Notes under the pieces: model-generated
Database searches by the model: none
What the model was told of the DNA's origin: nothing
The model's input: the letters and a program-made list of their open reading frames with translations, nothing else
Made by a program: the position numbers and the translations under genes
Shown here: positions 1 to 12,660 of the stretch, piece by piece
Layout of the letters: every line of letters begins with the position of its first letter
Position numbering within the stretch: the first letter of the stretch is position 1
Origin: Zoroaster sp. YZ-2022
Lineage: Eukaryota; Echinodermata; Asteroidea; Forcipulatida; Zoroasteridae
Direction of reading: 5' to 3'
Length of the DNA: 64,000 bases
NCBI GenBank assembly: GCA_029582265.1
Contig: CM055816.1
Coordinates: 9,072,959 to 9,136,958 of the forward strand

Positions 1-275
1 ATGTTATAACAGAGGGAATATAAACTCAAAGGTAACTCAAGATCATTACAAATGGTGTACAGTTAACCCTCCTACATGTATGTATTACAAGGAAATTTTT
101 TATGAAATTGTGAGGTTAGTCAAAAGTGTTTTTCTTGACTGGGGAAGGAGCTCAAATTTTGTACCTTTAAATTCCTTTAAAAAAAAGACTCATACATAAT
201 ATCAGAAGTCTATACAAGAAGTGTGCCACCCTGCTATAACCCACAGTCACCATGGCATTGTACTCCCAATGCGTG

Positions 276-471
276 CAGTGGCGTAATTATGGGGGGACAC
301 GTGCCCCCCCCAGCCGAGGTCTGTGCCCCCAGCCCGGGTGCCCCCCATTCAGAGTTTTGAAACAAATAGGTCCCCATTTGAGGCTGCAGGATACAGTATT
401 GACATTCCCCCTATAAAAAGTGGTGCACCCCCTAGTGCTCCCCTGAAAATTGGACCCTAGTTACGCCACTG
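276..471. mobile_element. hAT-like MITE
   Basis: A 196-bp element has inverted ends: CAGTGGCGTAA on the left and TTACGCCACTG on the right. The flanking 8-mers AATGCGTG and AATGTGCG match at 6 of 8 positions, which fits an aged 8-bp target duplication. The interior is C/G-run rich and has no coding capacity. TIRs beginning CAG and 8-bp duplications are typical of hAT-type non-autonomous elements; the family assignment is inference. Confidence 0.6.
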
Positions 472-3379
472 AATGTGCGTACAACGAGCTTGGTGACAAC
501 AAGCTTGGTTACGAATTTTGCTCCCCCTGCGCGGCCTGCCGTGGGGGAACATGGGATAGGCGTTTCCACACGAAGCTATTTCATGGAGAACTCAACGCAA
601 TCTTAAACTACAGAAGCAGGCGAACCAATCTGTGTGGCGATCGAACAATGGGCGCGTTCAATTAACACGCTGGGTAAGTCTCCCAGACTGCACTGCTTTT
701 TGAGACCATGTACATCAGTCTGAGGAACATAACTTTATGAATATGCCAAATCCATTGCTCTTGGAGTACTATGCTGTGGACTAGGTTAGTAGATGAGTGG
801 CACACTTCATGTAGATAATAGACTTCTGATAATATACAATGTATATAAACAATCATACCACCCTCAAGCTTTCTACCCCTCTGGACCTTCGCAACCACAT
901 GTACCCCTCTAGATTTCATGACTACCCTACGTCCCTCAAGCTTTTGCAACTACCCCCTCCCCACACAAACTTTCCAAAGTTTCTGGTAAAAACTAGCGGG
1001 GTACATGACATATAAATGTACAATCTTACCTGTGAGGATGTTGCATGTTGACTAGTTGGCTGATATACATCGGCAAGTAACACCTCCTTGGTGTGAAAGT
1101 GGCTACCCTCGCCCCGCTGCAAATTTTGTATCTTATGTAAAGTAAATTGTTTGGGAAGTTTACGGTTAGGCATCTGTAAGAACAATTGTAAGTGTGAGAA
1201 AAAATATATAAATAACTTTTTAAGAGAAATTTCATGTGAGGATCAATTCACTTAACATATGTTCCATGATACAAATATGGATTTAAAAAACACAATTATC
1301 TAAGGCCACAGGTTAGGCTTGGCCAGTTTCAATGTTTGGCTAGCTGGTTTACCGCCCGGGAAAAAAAGGCATTTTTTGGTTTTAACTTATCAGTTAACGT
1401 TAGGAGAGGAAAGTGGGAGATTTTGAATTTTGTCGTCTGCTAACACATGCTAACTGTTAATGTTACATTATACATTGTGCAGAAGTGGCGATTGGGTTTG
1501 ACATTCTTCCAAAGTTTTCATGGCCGCATTCGATAGATCGTATCAAACAGAAAATATCTACGAAGTTTCGTGAAAATCGGCGTAGAATAATACAGAACAC
1601 AGGGCACAATGAGCCCCCCCCCCTCCAGCCCCATTCTAGGGCCAATACACTGGACTCCCTCCGTATCATTGGCCCTAACTCCACATGTACAAAAATGGAG
1701 AAATATTTCTTTTTTCATCTTTTGATCTGCTAACGTTAGGCCAAGTAAAATAAAAACAGTTGATTGTCCCCGCGCGCATCCTTTTTTGGAGCCGCATCCT
1801 TTTTTCTTTTTTTTAAATATTTTTTTCCACCCCCCCCCCCCAAACTACTAGGCCCTATGTACTAGATTTTCCATGAATTTTCGCTTCATCTTGGCACCAT
1901 TCTTTCAATGATCGATTTCAAAATACATAGCCTACTATTATTACTAACTAGTAACAGTAACATAGAAGTTTTTTTAGAACATTGTTTTATGTAGATATTT
2001 TGACTCAAATTACTTGTAGAATAGCTATGAATAAAAAGCTGGCGGTCATTTTGAACTGAAAAGTTGGTGGCCATTTTTAATTTAAATGCTTGGCAGCCAT
2101 CTTGGAAAAAAATAATACTCTAGACTATAGACTATAGTCATAGGAAAATAAAAAATAAAAAGGCCCTCATCCTCCTCGATCAACTGTTTTCTTTTTACTT
2201 AAGCCAGGCCTTAATTATTACAACCTAACAAAACTTAGTGATCAGAACCATGCCCAAGCAGACACATTGGGCTTTGGCATAAAATTTGTTATTCTAGGAT
2301 AGTTCACTTTCATGAAATTTTTGAAACATTTTTTAAAACAAAATAACACTAGGCCTAGGCCTAGGGCTAGGGCTAGGCTATTAAAATTTCACCAAAATTA
2401 CCAATCTCACAATAGCAAACTTATACATAGGCCTAACACGTTCGATTGTAATAATTAGCTGATCAAAAGTTGAAAAAATCGCTCCTTTTTTGTACATGTA
2501 GGGCTACGGCCAAGGATACGGAGGGAGTCCTAAATTTAGAATTACAAATACAATGTACTGTAGCCAGGTGGTCCGATTGAGGAAAAAAAAAGATAGGACG
2601 AGTAGCTAGGCCTAGGCCCATAATCATACAACGTTAGTGTACATTAAAATGTCAAACTTACCATTCAGCGATGTCTGATATAACGTTAATAATTACATGT
2701 AACGTTAGTGTACGAAAGGTGATCCAATGACTCCAAAAATCAATTGCTAAAAACATAACAATAACATTAACTAACGTTAGAAAAAATAGAATAGAAAGAA
2801 TCAGGGAGGAAAAGTTCCCGCATTGCGATCGTCCAGCCCCGTGACTATTTTATCTTAATTATTTTCGTCGTTAACATTTAATTTAAAGAAGAACATAAAA
2901 TAGTCATAGCCTAATTAGAACGTTGTTACGACTGTTACACGATTATACAGAAACAATTTGATTATTCATGAAACGATCGTCGTCAACCCGTCAACCAACC
3001 TGTACTGTGACGTCCGTGTGAATTAAGCGTGCCATTGCTGCATGCTACGCGATATGCATGTGCCACTCACTTAAAACGACACCAATTGTAATCCAGACTA
3101 CCAGATTATAATCTGTGCTTGTTAATAGCAAGATGAAATTGATCCTTTTGAGACGTTATCTACGTACTGACACAAATTTGGAGTATCGGGTGATTATTTT
3201 CATTCTAGAACAAAATATTATTTTCTTAGAAAGATCAACTCACGCATACGCTTACGCACGCATGCAGCACGCGTACGCATGCAGCTCGCGCGTAAAGCAA
3301 GGGAATCATTTTAATAACAATAATTAATTGTCTGATTAATTTTGTTATAACTTCATATCACTACATAATATTATGTAAT
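472..3379. other. Intergenic, AT-rich, no gene seen
   Basis: I see no supported gene. The stretch holds a poly-C run near 1836-1850, a short CTAGG/CTAGGG-type simple repeat near 2349-2380 and repeated TAACGTTAG motifs. A diverged repeat (about 2280-2540) resembles 44540-44750, sharing GTTATTCT, AAACATTTTT and CTCACAATAGC blocks. Short open frames here lack any recognisable protein character. Confidence 0.6.
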
Positions 3380-5320
3380 CAATTCTTTATTATTTATAAT
3401 GGTTTCTCATTTAATGACTTTAATTATAAAATTAAGTAAATCATAACAAACAAAAATCAAATCCATTGTCAACAAAGACAGCTTAAATTCTGCAGACTAC
3501 TTATGTTTTGTTTCCTCGTATGTACACTCACGTGAATCAGAGAACAAAAGAGGGGTCGAAAACACATCAATTGACGGGTGCTTCGCCAAGGACATTTCAA
3601 AGTCCGCAGAATTCAACAGATTGTAATTGTTGACAAGAGACTTCTACAAATACATTAAAATATTAATTTAATAAATTTCAATAAATATTTCTAAGAAAGA
3701 CATAATGCTTAAATAGTTTCACAACATTTGCCTGAGTCACTGGCTAAAAATTACTCGGGCTACTGGAATGTAATATATTTTTTTAAATAAATGTTTGTAT
3801 TTTTTGTATTTTTTGTAAATTATTTGTTTTGTTTTAATATGTATTATTATTATTTGTTAATAAGACCATGTAATAAATAATAAACAAGTGATAGTCCTTT
3901 CAAATAGTCCTTTCGAAAAATCAGTTCAGGTTGATTAATTGTATTTATTTATTTTCAACACATACAGCTACAACGCTGCTGCTTTCACTGTAATCTCGTT
4001 TGGGGAAAAATTACCGGCCGGCTGAACTGGGATTATTTTACCGTTCATATCCATTGTGAATATGCAGGGAGGGAGATGCGATTGGAACTACCATACCAAG
4101 TTTCTGGTTTTGTATTATTGGACAAATATTGGACATAAAATATATAACAGAAATCAAGTCAGGCCTAATCCATTAGGTTGAGCAAGGACGATCACCTTAA
4201 TTGATATTTTGTTGACATGGTCTGTTATTTGTTCACATTTTAGTATTAACCTTTTTCGGTAGTAAGTAAAATTATACAGTTATAATTACTATTACATTCA
4301 GCCAAACTTTAAACACCAATTTTTCTTTCTTTATGGCCCAACAAAAAAAGCGAAATGTTTCTCATCCCCGGCGCGCAACTTTTTCAGCAGCCAAGAAAAG
4401 CCAGTGTGCGGAAGGTAATTAGGTAATAGGCCTAATGCATGTTCGTGATACATTACATGGAAAATAAAACACGTATGAAAGGTCGCGGAGCCTTTTTAAT
4501 GATTCCCAGCTCTGAAAACTAAGTGAACTAACCAGACAAATATCTCAAGTTCATTCAATGTTATGTATTTCTAATAATATACATGTAATGTACCGTGACA
4601 AACATAAAATGTTTTCAATTCAGTCAAGATAACTTCATATTTAAACTTCTATCTTGTCCAAAGTGATGAGAACATTAGTAATTTTTTTAAATATACATTT
4701 TCCAAATGATTCGCTATTTTACCGGCAAGTCCGTTACAGTTATATTTTCCTATTTAGTAAGAAATGTATCAACCTTATTGTTAGTGACATTGTAAAACCA
4801 CTGACATTGTAAAAACCACTGTTAAACAGTCTATCGTAGGTGCCATTATTTTGAAGAGCAATGAATCCAGCTGCATCATCAATGCATTCATTCATCCTTG
4901 CGACGCCCCATGACACTTATACTCAAACCGCGGTTGCATCGCGCTGTATTTTACAGTAAGTGTGAAAGGGCGCTATAACTTCTGTTGCGTTGAACACTAC
5001 CAACTGCCAATGGTTTTAACAGATGCCTAGAGGTCCTCTAGACCCTAGACACCAATTTGAAGCAAAAACAAAATGTAAGGGCCCTTTAGGTTGATGTTTA
5101 TTTTAGTTCTGATAACGCTTTTTCCCCTACCCCAAATCGACATAAAATATACCCTATTATGTGTACCCATAGCCGTTATAGGAATAAACATCTCTCAACC
5201 TCTGGCTGATGGTGCCTACATGTCTGGATCCATGGTCTGCCACAATATAGTGGGTAACTGATAGCTTTTGATAAGCCGCTCAGAGCCGAAGTCAATGGCC
5301 TTGTGTGTTGACAGATAGCA

Positions 5321-5386
5321 TTAGGATATGTACACGGTCCTATGGGACCATGCAGGATTTGTACACGGTCCTATGGGACCATGCTT
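5321..5386. repeat. Short tandem duplication
   Basis: GTACACGGTCCTATGGGACC is repeated twice, about 28 bp apart. Each copy contains the palindrome GGTCCTATGGGACC. No function is evident. Confidence 0.6.
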
Positions 5387-5577
5387 TTTGCAGTAGGATT
5401 TTTTGGGTCAAGGGTTCAAAGCAGGCTAATGGGAATTAACCATGCTATTTGGATATACCTCAACAATGAACTTACGGAATTTGATAAATTTGGGGTGAGC
5501 ATGAACGGAGTAATTAAATTTTGTTTACAAATCTACTCTCAATAACAGCGCCATGGCACCTCGCAGATCCACTCTTT

Positions 5578-5672
5578 ATCAATTATATAGCGTTGACCAA
5601 GGCTGTTGTCGTACGGTATCTCCATCCCGTACCGATTTCAGGCCCGATACATTCAGCACACACTGTTTACAT
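5578..5672. repeat. Short interspersed block, also at 10541, 59372 and 48694
   Basis: An approximately 90-bp block reads GACCAAGGCTGTTGTCGTAC and then CCATCCCGTACCGATTTC. It is part of copies A, B and C, and also occurs outside them at 48694-48792 in diverged form. It may therefore be an older interspersed repeat captured in the duplication. Confidence 0.6.
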
Positions 5673-6220
5673 CCTGTACGTGTGTGCAATGACTGCAACA
5701 GGGAGTTCGGATTAGCTAACTGTAAGTGGGGCAAAATTACGCGACCAAACCGTTCCAATGCGCCTTGGTCAAGACTATCAATTATATTGTTAATCTCAAG
5801 AGATTTAATTTTCAAAAAGAGTGAAACAGTTTGTTAAATCGTCCAAAACCAAACTGTACTAGCCTTCAATGTGAGATTTTCAAAATGAAGACCAAAATAT
5901 TAAGTGTTTCCATTTGTAATTATAAAAATAGGGTGGATACCTTTTCCAGCTCCTGTTTTCATTATTATTTGTAAAGAAATAATTAGGGTGGAAACACACC
6001 TTTTTGGGCATAAACACAAAATATAAGGTCTAATAATGTATTATTTATTTATAATTATGTGTAATTGATAAAGGTAGGCGTGATGTATTAGTTGATTGTG
6101 GGTAGACGGAAACACACACACACACAAAACAAAAGTTTTGACCATCAAATAATTATAACTTTTTTTTTATTCTGTTTTTTTCCAGTATGTTTCCAGTAAC
6201 ATAATTGGTGTACTAATACA

Positions 6221-6370
6221 TGTTTGTTTCACGCATTTTCATGCTGGATGCTTTGAGAGGATAGAATTTTCTATAGGCCTACCAGTCATACCACACAATG
6301 CCTTTGACATGCCAATACCCTCAATCTGGGTAATAATAACCATTTGGCCTTTACAACTTCTGTTTTGATC
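6221..6370 (-). pseudogene. FReD lectin pseudogene fragment
   Basis: On the minus strand this matches the two intact FReD genes over their 3' coding end: the ACGCATTTTCATGCTGGATG and TCTGGGTAATAA blocks. It then jumps directly from the ACCATTT segment to CTTTACAACTTCTGTT, a sequence that lies about 500 bp further on in the intact genes. So roughly the middle half of the fibrinogen domain is deleted. The remaining region is frameshifted and the upstream PAN and signal segments are absent. It is the FReD remnant of duplication copy A and cannot encode a lectin. Confidence 0.85.
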
Positions 6371-7539
6371 TAAGGTATTTATATCTTTTCGTTAGGAAGT
6401 GCATTCGTTTGTCGATACTTATTGGTAATATCTGCCTTACAGAGTACGTACATGGGTGACGAATAAGCGCCAGCGGCACTTCTGTTTTTTTTTTTTACAA
6501 AGTGATAAATAAGAAAGTATAGGCATAAAATGCCGTGCGATGCGTTGAAGTGACAAATAGGCGACCACGCGGAATTAGATTTTTTTACATAGTGACGAAT
6601 AAGTTCAAGCCATCGTTACACGTAGAAAATCAACATTTTAAACAAAGCAAAGTACCAACCAGGTACTTATTAAAACACAAACAAAACCAAGAAACTATCA
6701 GCGAAAATGTGTCCAACTTAAAACATAGTGGACGGTAAGCCACTTTAAAAACTCTTTCTCTCCAGAATTAATTGTTTTTATTATTGTAATTTGATACTGT
6801 AAACAAACAAGGTCAGGTGTGGAAATTATAAATAATTTGTTTATAAGTTAGGCCTACTGCTGCTCGTTTTGGAAGATCCGTTTAGGGGCGGTCATTGGAA
6901 TGTTGACGATTAGGATGAACAAAATCTACAACAATGTGCAGCAGCTCAAATCTTCATGAGGGATGGGGGTATATATCCCGTAAAGATTTGACGGGGGATG
7001 ACCAATACAATTATCCATCGATAGAGGGCGGGCTTTTCACCTGGATCATAGTCGTCTCTTGTCTCTGTCTTGGACAGGGAAGGACGGGGAAAGTGGTTAG
7101 GAAGTCATTGTGTATACCCTGTAGCTAGAGGAAGGGGAAAGCGCCTTCCAATTATGCTCGCCAATCCCCCCCCCCCCAAACACCCCAAGAGATCGTGGCC
7201 GGAATCCAACACTGGTTTAACACTGCTGGTTCCAAATTGGGGCACGAAGGATATAATGATCAGACCATGTAGAAACACGTTGAAACCCCATTGGACTTTT
7301 TGAGATGTGGCAGACATAAGAGGGCGCTTTTCAGAAAATCTTGTGTAACTGCAAGAGTTCACCCAACCTAAACAGCGCCCTCTTTTTGTGAGGAGACGGA
7401 GAGGAGGAAAGGGTGGAGGGGAGAGGAAGGGGAGCAAATGCCGTGTAATCCGATAAATATCAAGGGGAAATAAATACCCCCAACATGAGTAGCTGGGACG
7501 TATAGGATGCCCCTTGATATTTATTTGGTAACTTGGCAT

Positions 7540-7706
7540 TTAATCCCCTTCCTCTCCCCACCCCGGAAGTCTCCCCTCCCTTCCTCCCAGACTCTAGCCA
7601 TCTCCACTCTTTCCTTTTCCTCTCCCTTTCCCCTCCCCCTCCCCTTCCTTCCCACCCCTCCCCATTCCACTCCACCCACCTCCTCCTCCTCCCACCCCAC
7701 CCCACC
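7540..7706. repeat. Homopyrimidine tract
   Basis: About 165 bp is almost entirely C and T on the plus strand, so it is purine-only on the minus strand with many G-runs. The same tract is present in copy C at about 56283-56453. Overlapping proline/serine-rich and glycine-rich open frames here are compositional artefacts. Confidence 0.7.
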
Positions 7707-7707
7707 A

Positions 7708-7767
7708 TTCAGCATCAAGTCGAAATTTAGTGAAAATTTATTCTGGTCCACTAAATTTTCGACTTAA
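7708..7767. repeat. Hairpin within duplicated module
   Basis: AAGTCGAAATTTAGTG pairs with CACTAAATTTTCGACTT around a short spacer. The structure is kept in copy C (56463-56515) and, more diverged, in the inverted copy near 40070-40125. Conservation of the palindrome across three copies suggests it is a structural end or hairpin of a mobile module. Confidence 0.55.
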
Positions 7768-8142
7768 TACTGCAAATGAAAAAGATTAAAACAATTTTTT
7801 TAAAAATTAAAGTGTCCCTTTGTAATGTTATGTTAGATGTCCCTTCAAGAATGTCAAAGAGAGGTTTAGTTATCTATATTCTCTGTAAACCTCCTGTCGC
7901 CGTTCGTCAAGTTTAGAAGACTTCGTTTATACACAAACTCAGAAATGAAAGAAAACATTTGTATTCGGTTCCTATCACTCAGTTTATTGCACTTGATTCG
8001 AACCAGGTTTTTCAACAGTATTAATTTAATTGAGGCTATCCAACATTTTCGACATTTGAGTACTCAGCATTTTCAAGATAAAATTGCCAAACACGTCCAT
8101 TATTCTCCTTTGAAAATGTCTGAAATTGTGGGTGGCCTCTGA

Positions 8143-10639
8143 CATCTAATTAATAACATCAATGCGTTATGTACAGGCAATTTTCTTATAATTACAACGA
8201 TTGTTCTCAACGATTGTTCTCATTGATATTCCGTGCTCAAAGTGAGTTTACTTGGAAAATATATTTCAATTTTAAATTGCTGTTTTAGTTTGGTAATAAG
8301 GATTAAAGAATGGTTATATAAAATTTAAATGAATTTATGACATTACGTCATAAATTCATAATTATTTTACAATGGTTTCTCATTTAAAATGACATGTTTA
8401 ACTTTAGTGACCAGCATCGCTTGAGCATGGAATATATTAATATCTTTAATGACTTTAATTATAAAAATTAAGTAAATTGTAAACAATTCAAATCCATTGT
8501 CAACAAAGCAGCTTAAATTCTGCAGACTGCTTATGTTTTGTTTTTCATCAGTCACTTTCCTCGTATGTACACTCACGTGAATCAGAGAACAAAAGAGGGG
8601 TCGAAAACACATCAATTGACGGGTGCTTTGCCAAGGACATTTCAAAGTCTGCAGAATTCAACAGATTGTAATTGTTGACAAGAGACTAAGATATATGTAA
8701 ATTCTACAAATACATTCAAATATTCATTTAAGAGATTTCAATAAAGATTTCTAAGACAGAGATATGCTGACATATATAATTTCACAACATTTTGCCGGAG
8801 TCACTGGCTAACAATTGCTGGCTAATAGAATGTAAAAGAATTTTTGTATTATTACTATTATTTTATTTTTGTATATATACATATTTTTGAATTGTTTTAA
8901 GTTTTTGTTTAGTATTTATTATTATTAATTGTTAATAGACCATGTAATAAATAATAAACTAGTGATAGTCCTTTCAAATCGTAAAATAAGGTCGGGTTGA
9001 TTAATTGTATTTATTTATTTTCACCACATACAGCTACAACGCTGCTGCTTTCACTGTAATCTCGTTTGGGGAAAAATTACCGTCCGGTTGAACTCAACTG
9101 GGATTATTTTACCGTTCATATCCATCGTGAATATGCTGGAGGAGATGCGATTGGAAACTACCTACCCAATTTTTTTATTTTTTATTATTGGACAATTATT
9201 TAACCAATTATTGGATATAAAATATATAACAGAAATCAAGTCAAGCCTAATCCATTAGGTTGAGCAAGGACGATCACCTTAATTAATATTTTGTTGACAT
9301 GGTCTGTTATTTGTTCACATTTTAGTATTAACCTTTTTCGGTAGTAAGTAAAATCCACTAAACAAAGCTAAACACATCATTCATATATTATTTAGACCCG
9401 TAGACTAGTTTGAAAATAACGGATTGGATGGCTTGAAGAGATTGTATACAACACTATTACTAGTAATATGTCTATAAATGCATCCGTACTTTTTAAGAAT
9501 GAAGAGATATTTATACAATAAATTTAAAGTTTCAGTTTATTCTCTTCGTTAACGAGAAATAGTGAACATGTACTCAAATGTAGAAAATTGATCCATTCTA
9601 AATTTGTAATACATTTCTCACGTTTTTACAGAATCTCAGACGGAATAATTTCTCTAGATGTTTGATACGAGCAAATAACTTCACATAAAGTAAGTTTTAG
9701 ATTATAATTTAGTAATCGTGTAATCAGGTGATTACCAAACGTGTACACTAACATTGCACATTTTTTTCCAATGGAACCCATTACACATTTGTCGCAACTA
9801 CACAATGATGTTTCAAAATATCATTATATAGGTTAAACACCAGAGCAAGTGTACATGTCCGGGGGTCATTCACAAATACAGATTCCCAGTCTACGGGCCA
9901 GTGTTTACGATACTAATATGATTACATTTACAAATATTGTGTCATTTTCAGTGCAGTGCATACATTTATAATTACAATTACATTCAGCCAAACTTTAAAC
10001 ACCAAATATATTTTTCTATCTGACCAAACAAAAATGCGCGCAACTTTTCTAGCGGCCAAGAAAAGCCAGTGCGGAATTTTACGAAAAACAAAAGGAATTC
10101 TTGTGTAATCGCTGAAAGGTCGAAGCCTTTTTCATGATTCCTAGGTTTGAAAACTTCATTAAGTGAACTAACAAGACAAATATATCAAGTTCATTCAGTT
10201 TTATGTATTTCTGATGATATAATGTACCGTGACAGACATAAAATGCTTTCAATTCAGTCAAGATAACTTCATATTTAAACTTCTATCTTAATGTCCAATG
10301 TCATGACAACATTAGTATTTTTTTTTAAAATATACATGTTCCAAATGATTCGCTATTTTACCGGCAAGTCCGGTACATTTTCCTATTTAGTAAGAAATTA
10401 CTTATTGTTAGTGACATTGTAAAAGCATTTTTAAACAGTCTATCGTAGGTGCCATTATTTTGAATAGCAATGAATCCAGCTGCATCACCAATGCATTCAT
10501 TCACTTAATTTCTCGTTATCCATATCCAATCTTTATCAATTATATAGCGTTGACCAAGGCTGTGATCGTACGGTATCTCCATCCCGTACCGATTTCTGGC
10601 CAGAGAAATTCAGCATACACTGTGCATTTCATTCCCATT
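8143..10639. other. AT-rich duplicated spacer, no gene seen
   Basis: This is the collinear middle of copy B, matching copy C from about 56870 to 59470 and copy A from about 3380 to 5680. Open frames are short, AT-driven and not preserved in frame between copies. I see no exon signals that agree across copies. Confidence 0.65.
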
Positions 10640-12120
10640 ATAATATGTACATAACACATATACATTGTACAGGACACATACATGTACATCTATCCAACGA
10701 GTGGTCATTGTCTGTATTTACATACATGTACATAACACACATACATTGTACAGGACACGTACATGTACATCTATCCAACGAGTGGTCATTGTCTGTATTT
10801 ACATACATGTACATAACACACATACATTGTACAGGACACGTACATGTACATCTATCCAACGAGTGATCATTGTCTGTATTTACATATATGTGTTATGTAC
10901 ATATTATGTACATAACACATATACATTGTACAGGACACGTACATGTACATCTATCCAACGAGTGGTCATTGTCTGTATTTACATATATGTACATAACACA
11001 TATACATTGTACAGGACACGTACATGTACATCTATCCAACGAGTGGTCATTGTCTGTATTTACATATATGTACATAACACATATACATTGTACAGGACAC
11101 GTACATGTACATCTATCCAACGAGTGATCATTGTCTGTATTTACATACATGTACATAACACACATACATTGTACAGGACACGTACATGTACATCTATCCA
11201 ACGAGTGGTCATTGTCTGTATTTACATACATGTACATAACACACATACATTGTACAGGACACGTACATGTACATATATCCAACGAGTGATCATTGTCTGT
11301 ATTTACATTATGTACATAACACATATACATTGTACAGGACACGTACATGTACATCTATCCAACGAGTGATCATTGTCTGTATTTACATATATGTACATAA
11401 CACATATACATTGTACAGGACACGTACATGTACATCTATCCAACGAGTGGTCATTGTCTGTATTTACATATATGTACATAACACACATACATTGTACAGG
11501 ACACGTACATGTACATCTATCCAACGAGTGGTCATTGTCTGTATTTACATATATGTACATAACACACATACATTGTACAGGACACGTACATGTACATCTA
11601 TCCAACGAGTGGTCATTGTCTGTATTTACATAATATGTACATAACACACATACGTTGTACAGGACACGTACATGTACATCTATCCAACGAGTAGTCATTG
11701 TCTGTATTTACATAATATGTACATAACACATATACATTGTACAGGACACGTACATGTACATCTATCCAACGAGTGGTCATTGTCTGTATTTACATATATG
11801 TACATAACACACATACATTGTACAGGACACGTACATGTACATCTATCCAACGAGTGATCATTGTCTGTATTTACATTATGTACATAACACACATACATTG
11901 TACAGGACACGTACATGTACATCTATCCAACGAGTGGTCATTGTCTGTATTTACATACATGTACATAACACATATACATTGTACAGGACACGTACATGTA
12001 CATCTATCCAACGAGTGGTCATTGTCTGTATTTACATACATGTACATAACACATATACATTGTACAGGACACGTACATGTACATCTATCCAACGAGTGGT
12101 CATTGTCTGTATTTACATAA
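10640..12120. repeat. 81-bp minisatellite, 18 units
   Basis: The landmark AGGACAC recurs at 10671, 10752, 10833, 10932, 11013, 11094, 11175, 11256, 11336, 11417, 11498, 11579, 11661, 11743, 11824, 11904, 11985 and 12066. The usual spacing is 81 bp, with a few 80, 82 and 99. Each unit contains the palindromic GTACATGTAC and the block CTATCCAACGAGTG. Units vary at a few sites, for example GTGGTCAT versus GTGATCAT and CATACATG versus CATATATG. Because 81 is a multiple of three, long open frames run through the array on both strands; I judge these non-coding. Copy C has one unit (about 59470-59560) and copy A has none. Confidence 0.95.
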
Positions 12121-12660
12121 TTATACATGTACATACAGTGTGTATACATATGGATTCATGCACTCTGTGTGTAATGATTTGCAACCAAACCGTTCCGATG
12201 CGCCTTGGTAAAGGCTATCAATTATATAGTTAATCTCAATAGATTTAGTTTTCCAAAATGGTGAAACAGTTTGTTAAATCATTAAAAAAATATATATTTT
12301 AAATATTAAAAAAAATAATAATAAACTGAACTAGATTTCAATATAAGGTGGGTATAAATGAATACCCTTTTCAGCTCCTGTTATTATTATTATTATTTGT
12401 AAACAAATAATTAGGGTGGAAAACACACCGTTTTTGGCCTAAACACAAAATATAAGGCCTATAATAACATATGTTTTATTTATTTATAATTATTTGTAAT
12501 TTATAATTTGTATTTATTAAACGATAAAGGTAGGCGTGATGTGTTTGGTGATTGTGGGTAGACGGGAAACACACATATTTATGTTTTTGACCGCCAAATA
12601 AAACTACTATTTTTTATTCTGTTTTTCCCAGTATGTTTCCAGTAATGTTAATTAGTGTAC
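12121..12660. other. FReD 3' flank, no other gene
   Basis: AT-rich sequence shared with copies A and C. On the minus strand an AATAAA lies at 12613-12618, about 45 nt downstream of the FReD stop, and is a plausible polyadenylation signal. Confidence 0.5.

Larger units (their letters stand above)
3380..6375. repeat. Segmental duplication copy A (partial, oldest)
   Basis: This segment aligns collinearly with copy B from about 8365 and copy C from about 57065. Shared landmarks include the TAATGGTTTCTCATTTAA start, the GGGTCGAAAACACATCAATT block, the TTTACCGGCAAGTCCG block, and the GTACCGATTTC block near 5630. It ends in a FReD remnant at 6221-6370. Relative to B and C it has about 640 bp of extra sequence near 4912-5555 and no 81-bp minisatellite unit. 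It lies directly upstream of copy B in the same orientation. Divergence is visibly higher than between B and C. Confidence 0.8.

Noticed and set aside
2349..2380. CTAGGG-like repeats resembling telomere sequence
   Set aside because: Irregular CTAGGC/CTAGGG words, only a few units, not (TTAGGG)n.
7105..7767. Proline/serine-rich and glycine/arginine-rich frames
   Set aside because: They are produced by the homopyrimidine tract and lie in a duplicated non-coding module; not conserved in frame in copies C or inverted.
10640..12120. CRISPR array
   Set aside because: Whole units are repeated with no unique spacers, in a eukaryotic context.
10638..12233. Long open frames (up to 234 codons) with repeated TCTSIQRV and CTCPVQC motifs on both strands
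   Set aside because: They are translations of the 81-bp minisatellite, whose period is divisible by three. All six frames show similar repeats, and copy C has only one unit.
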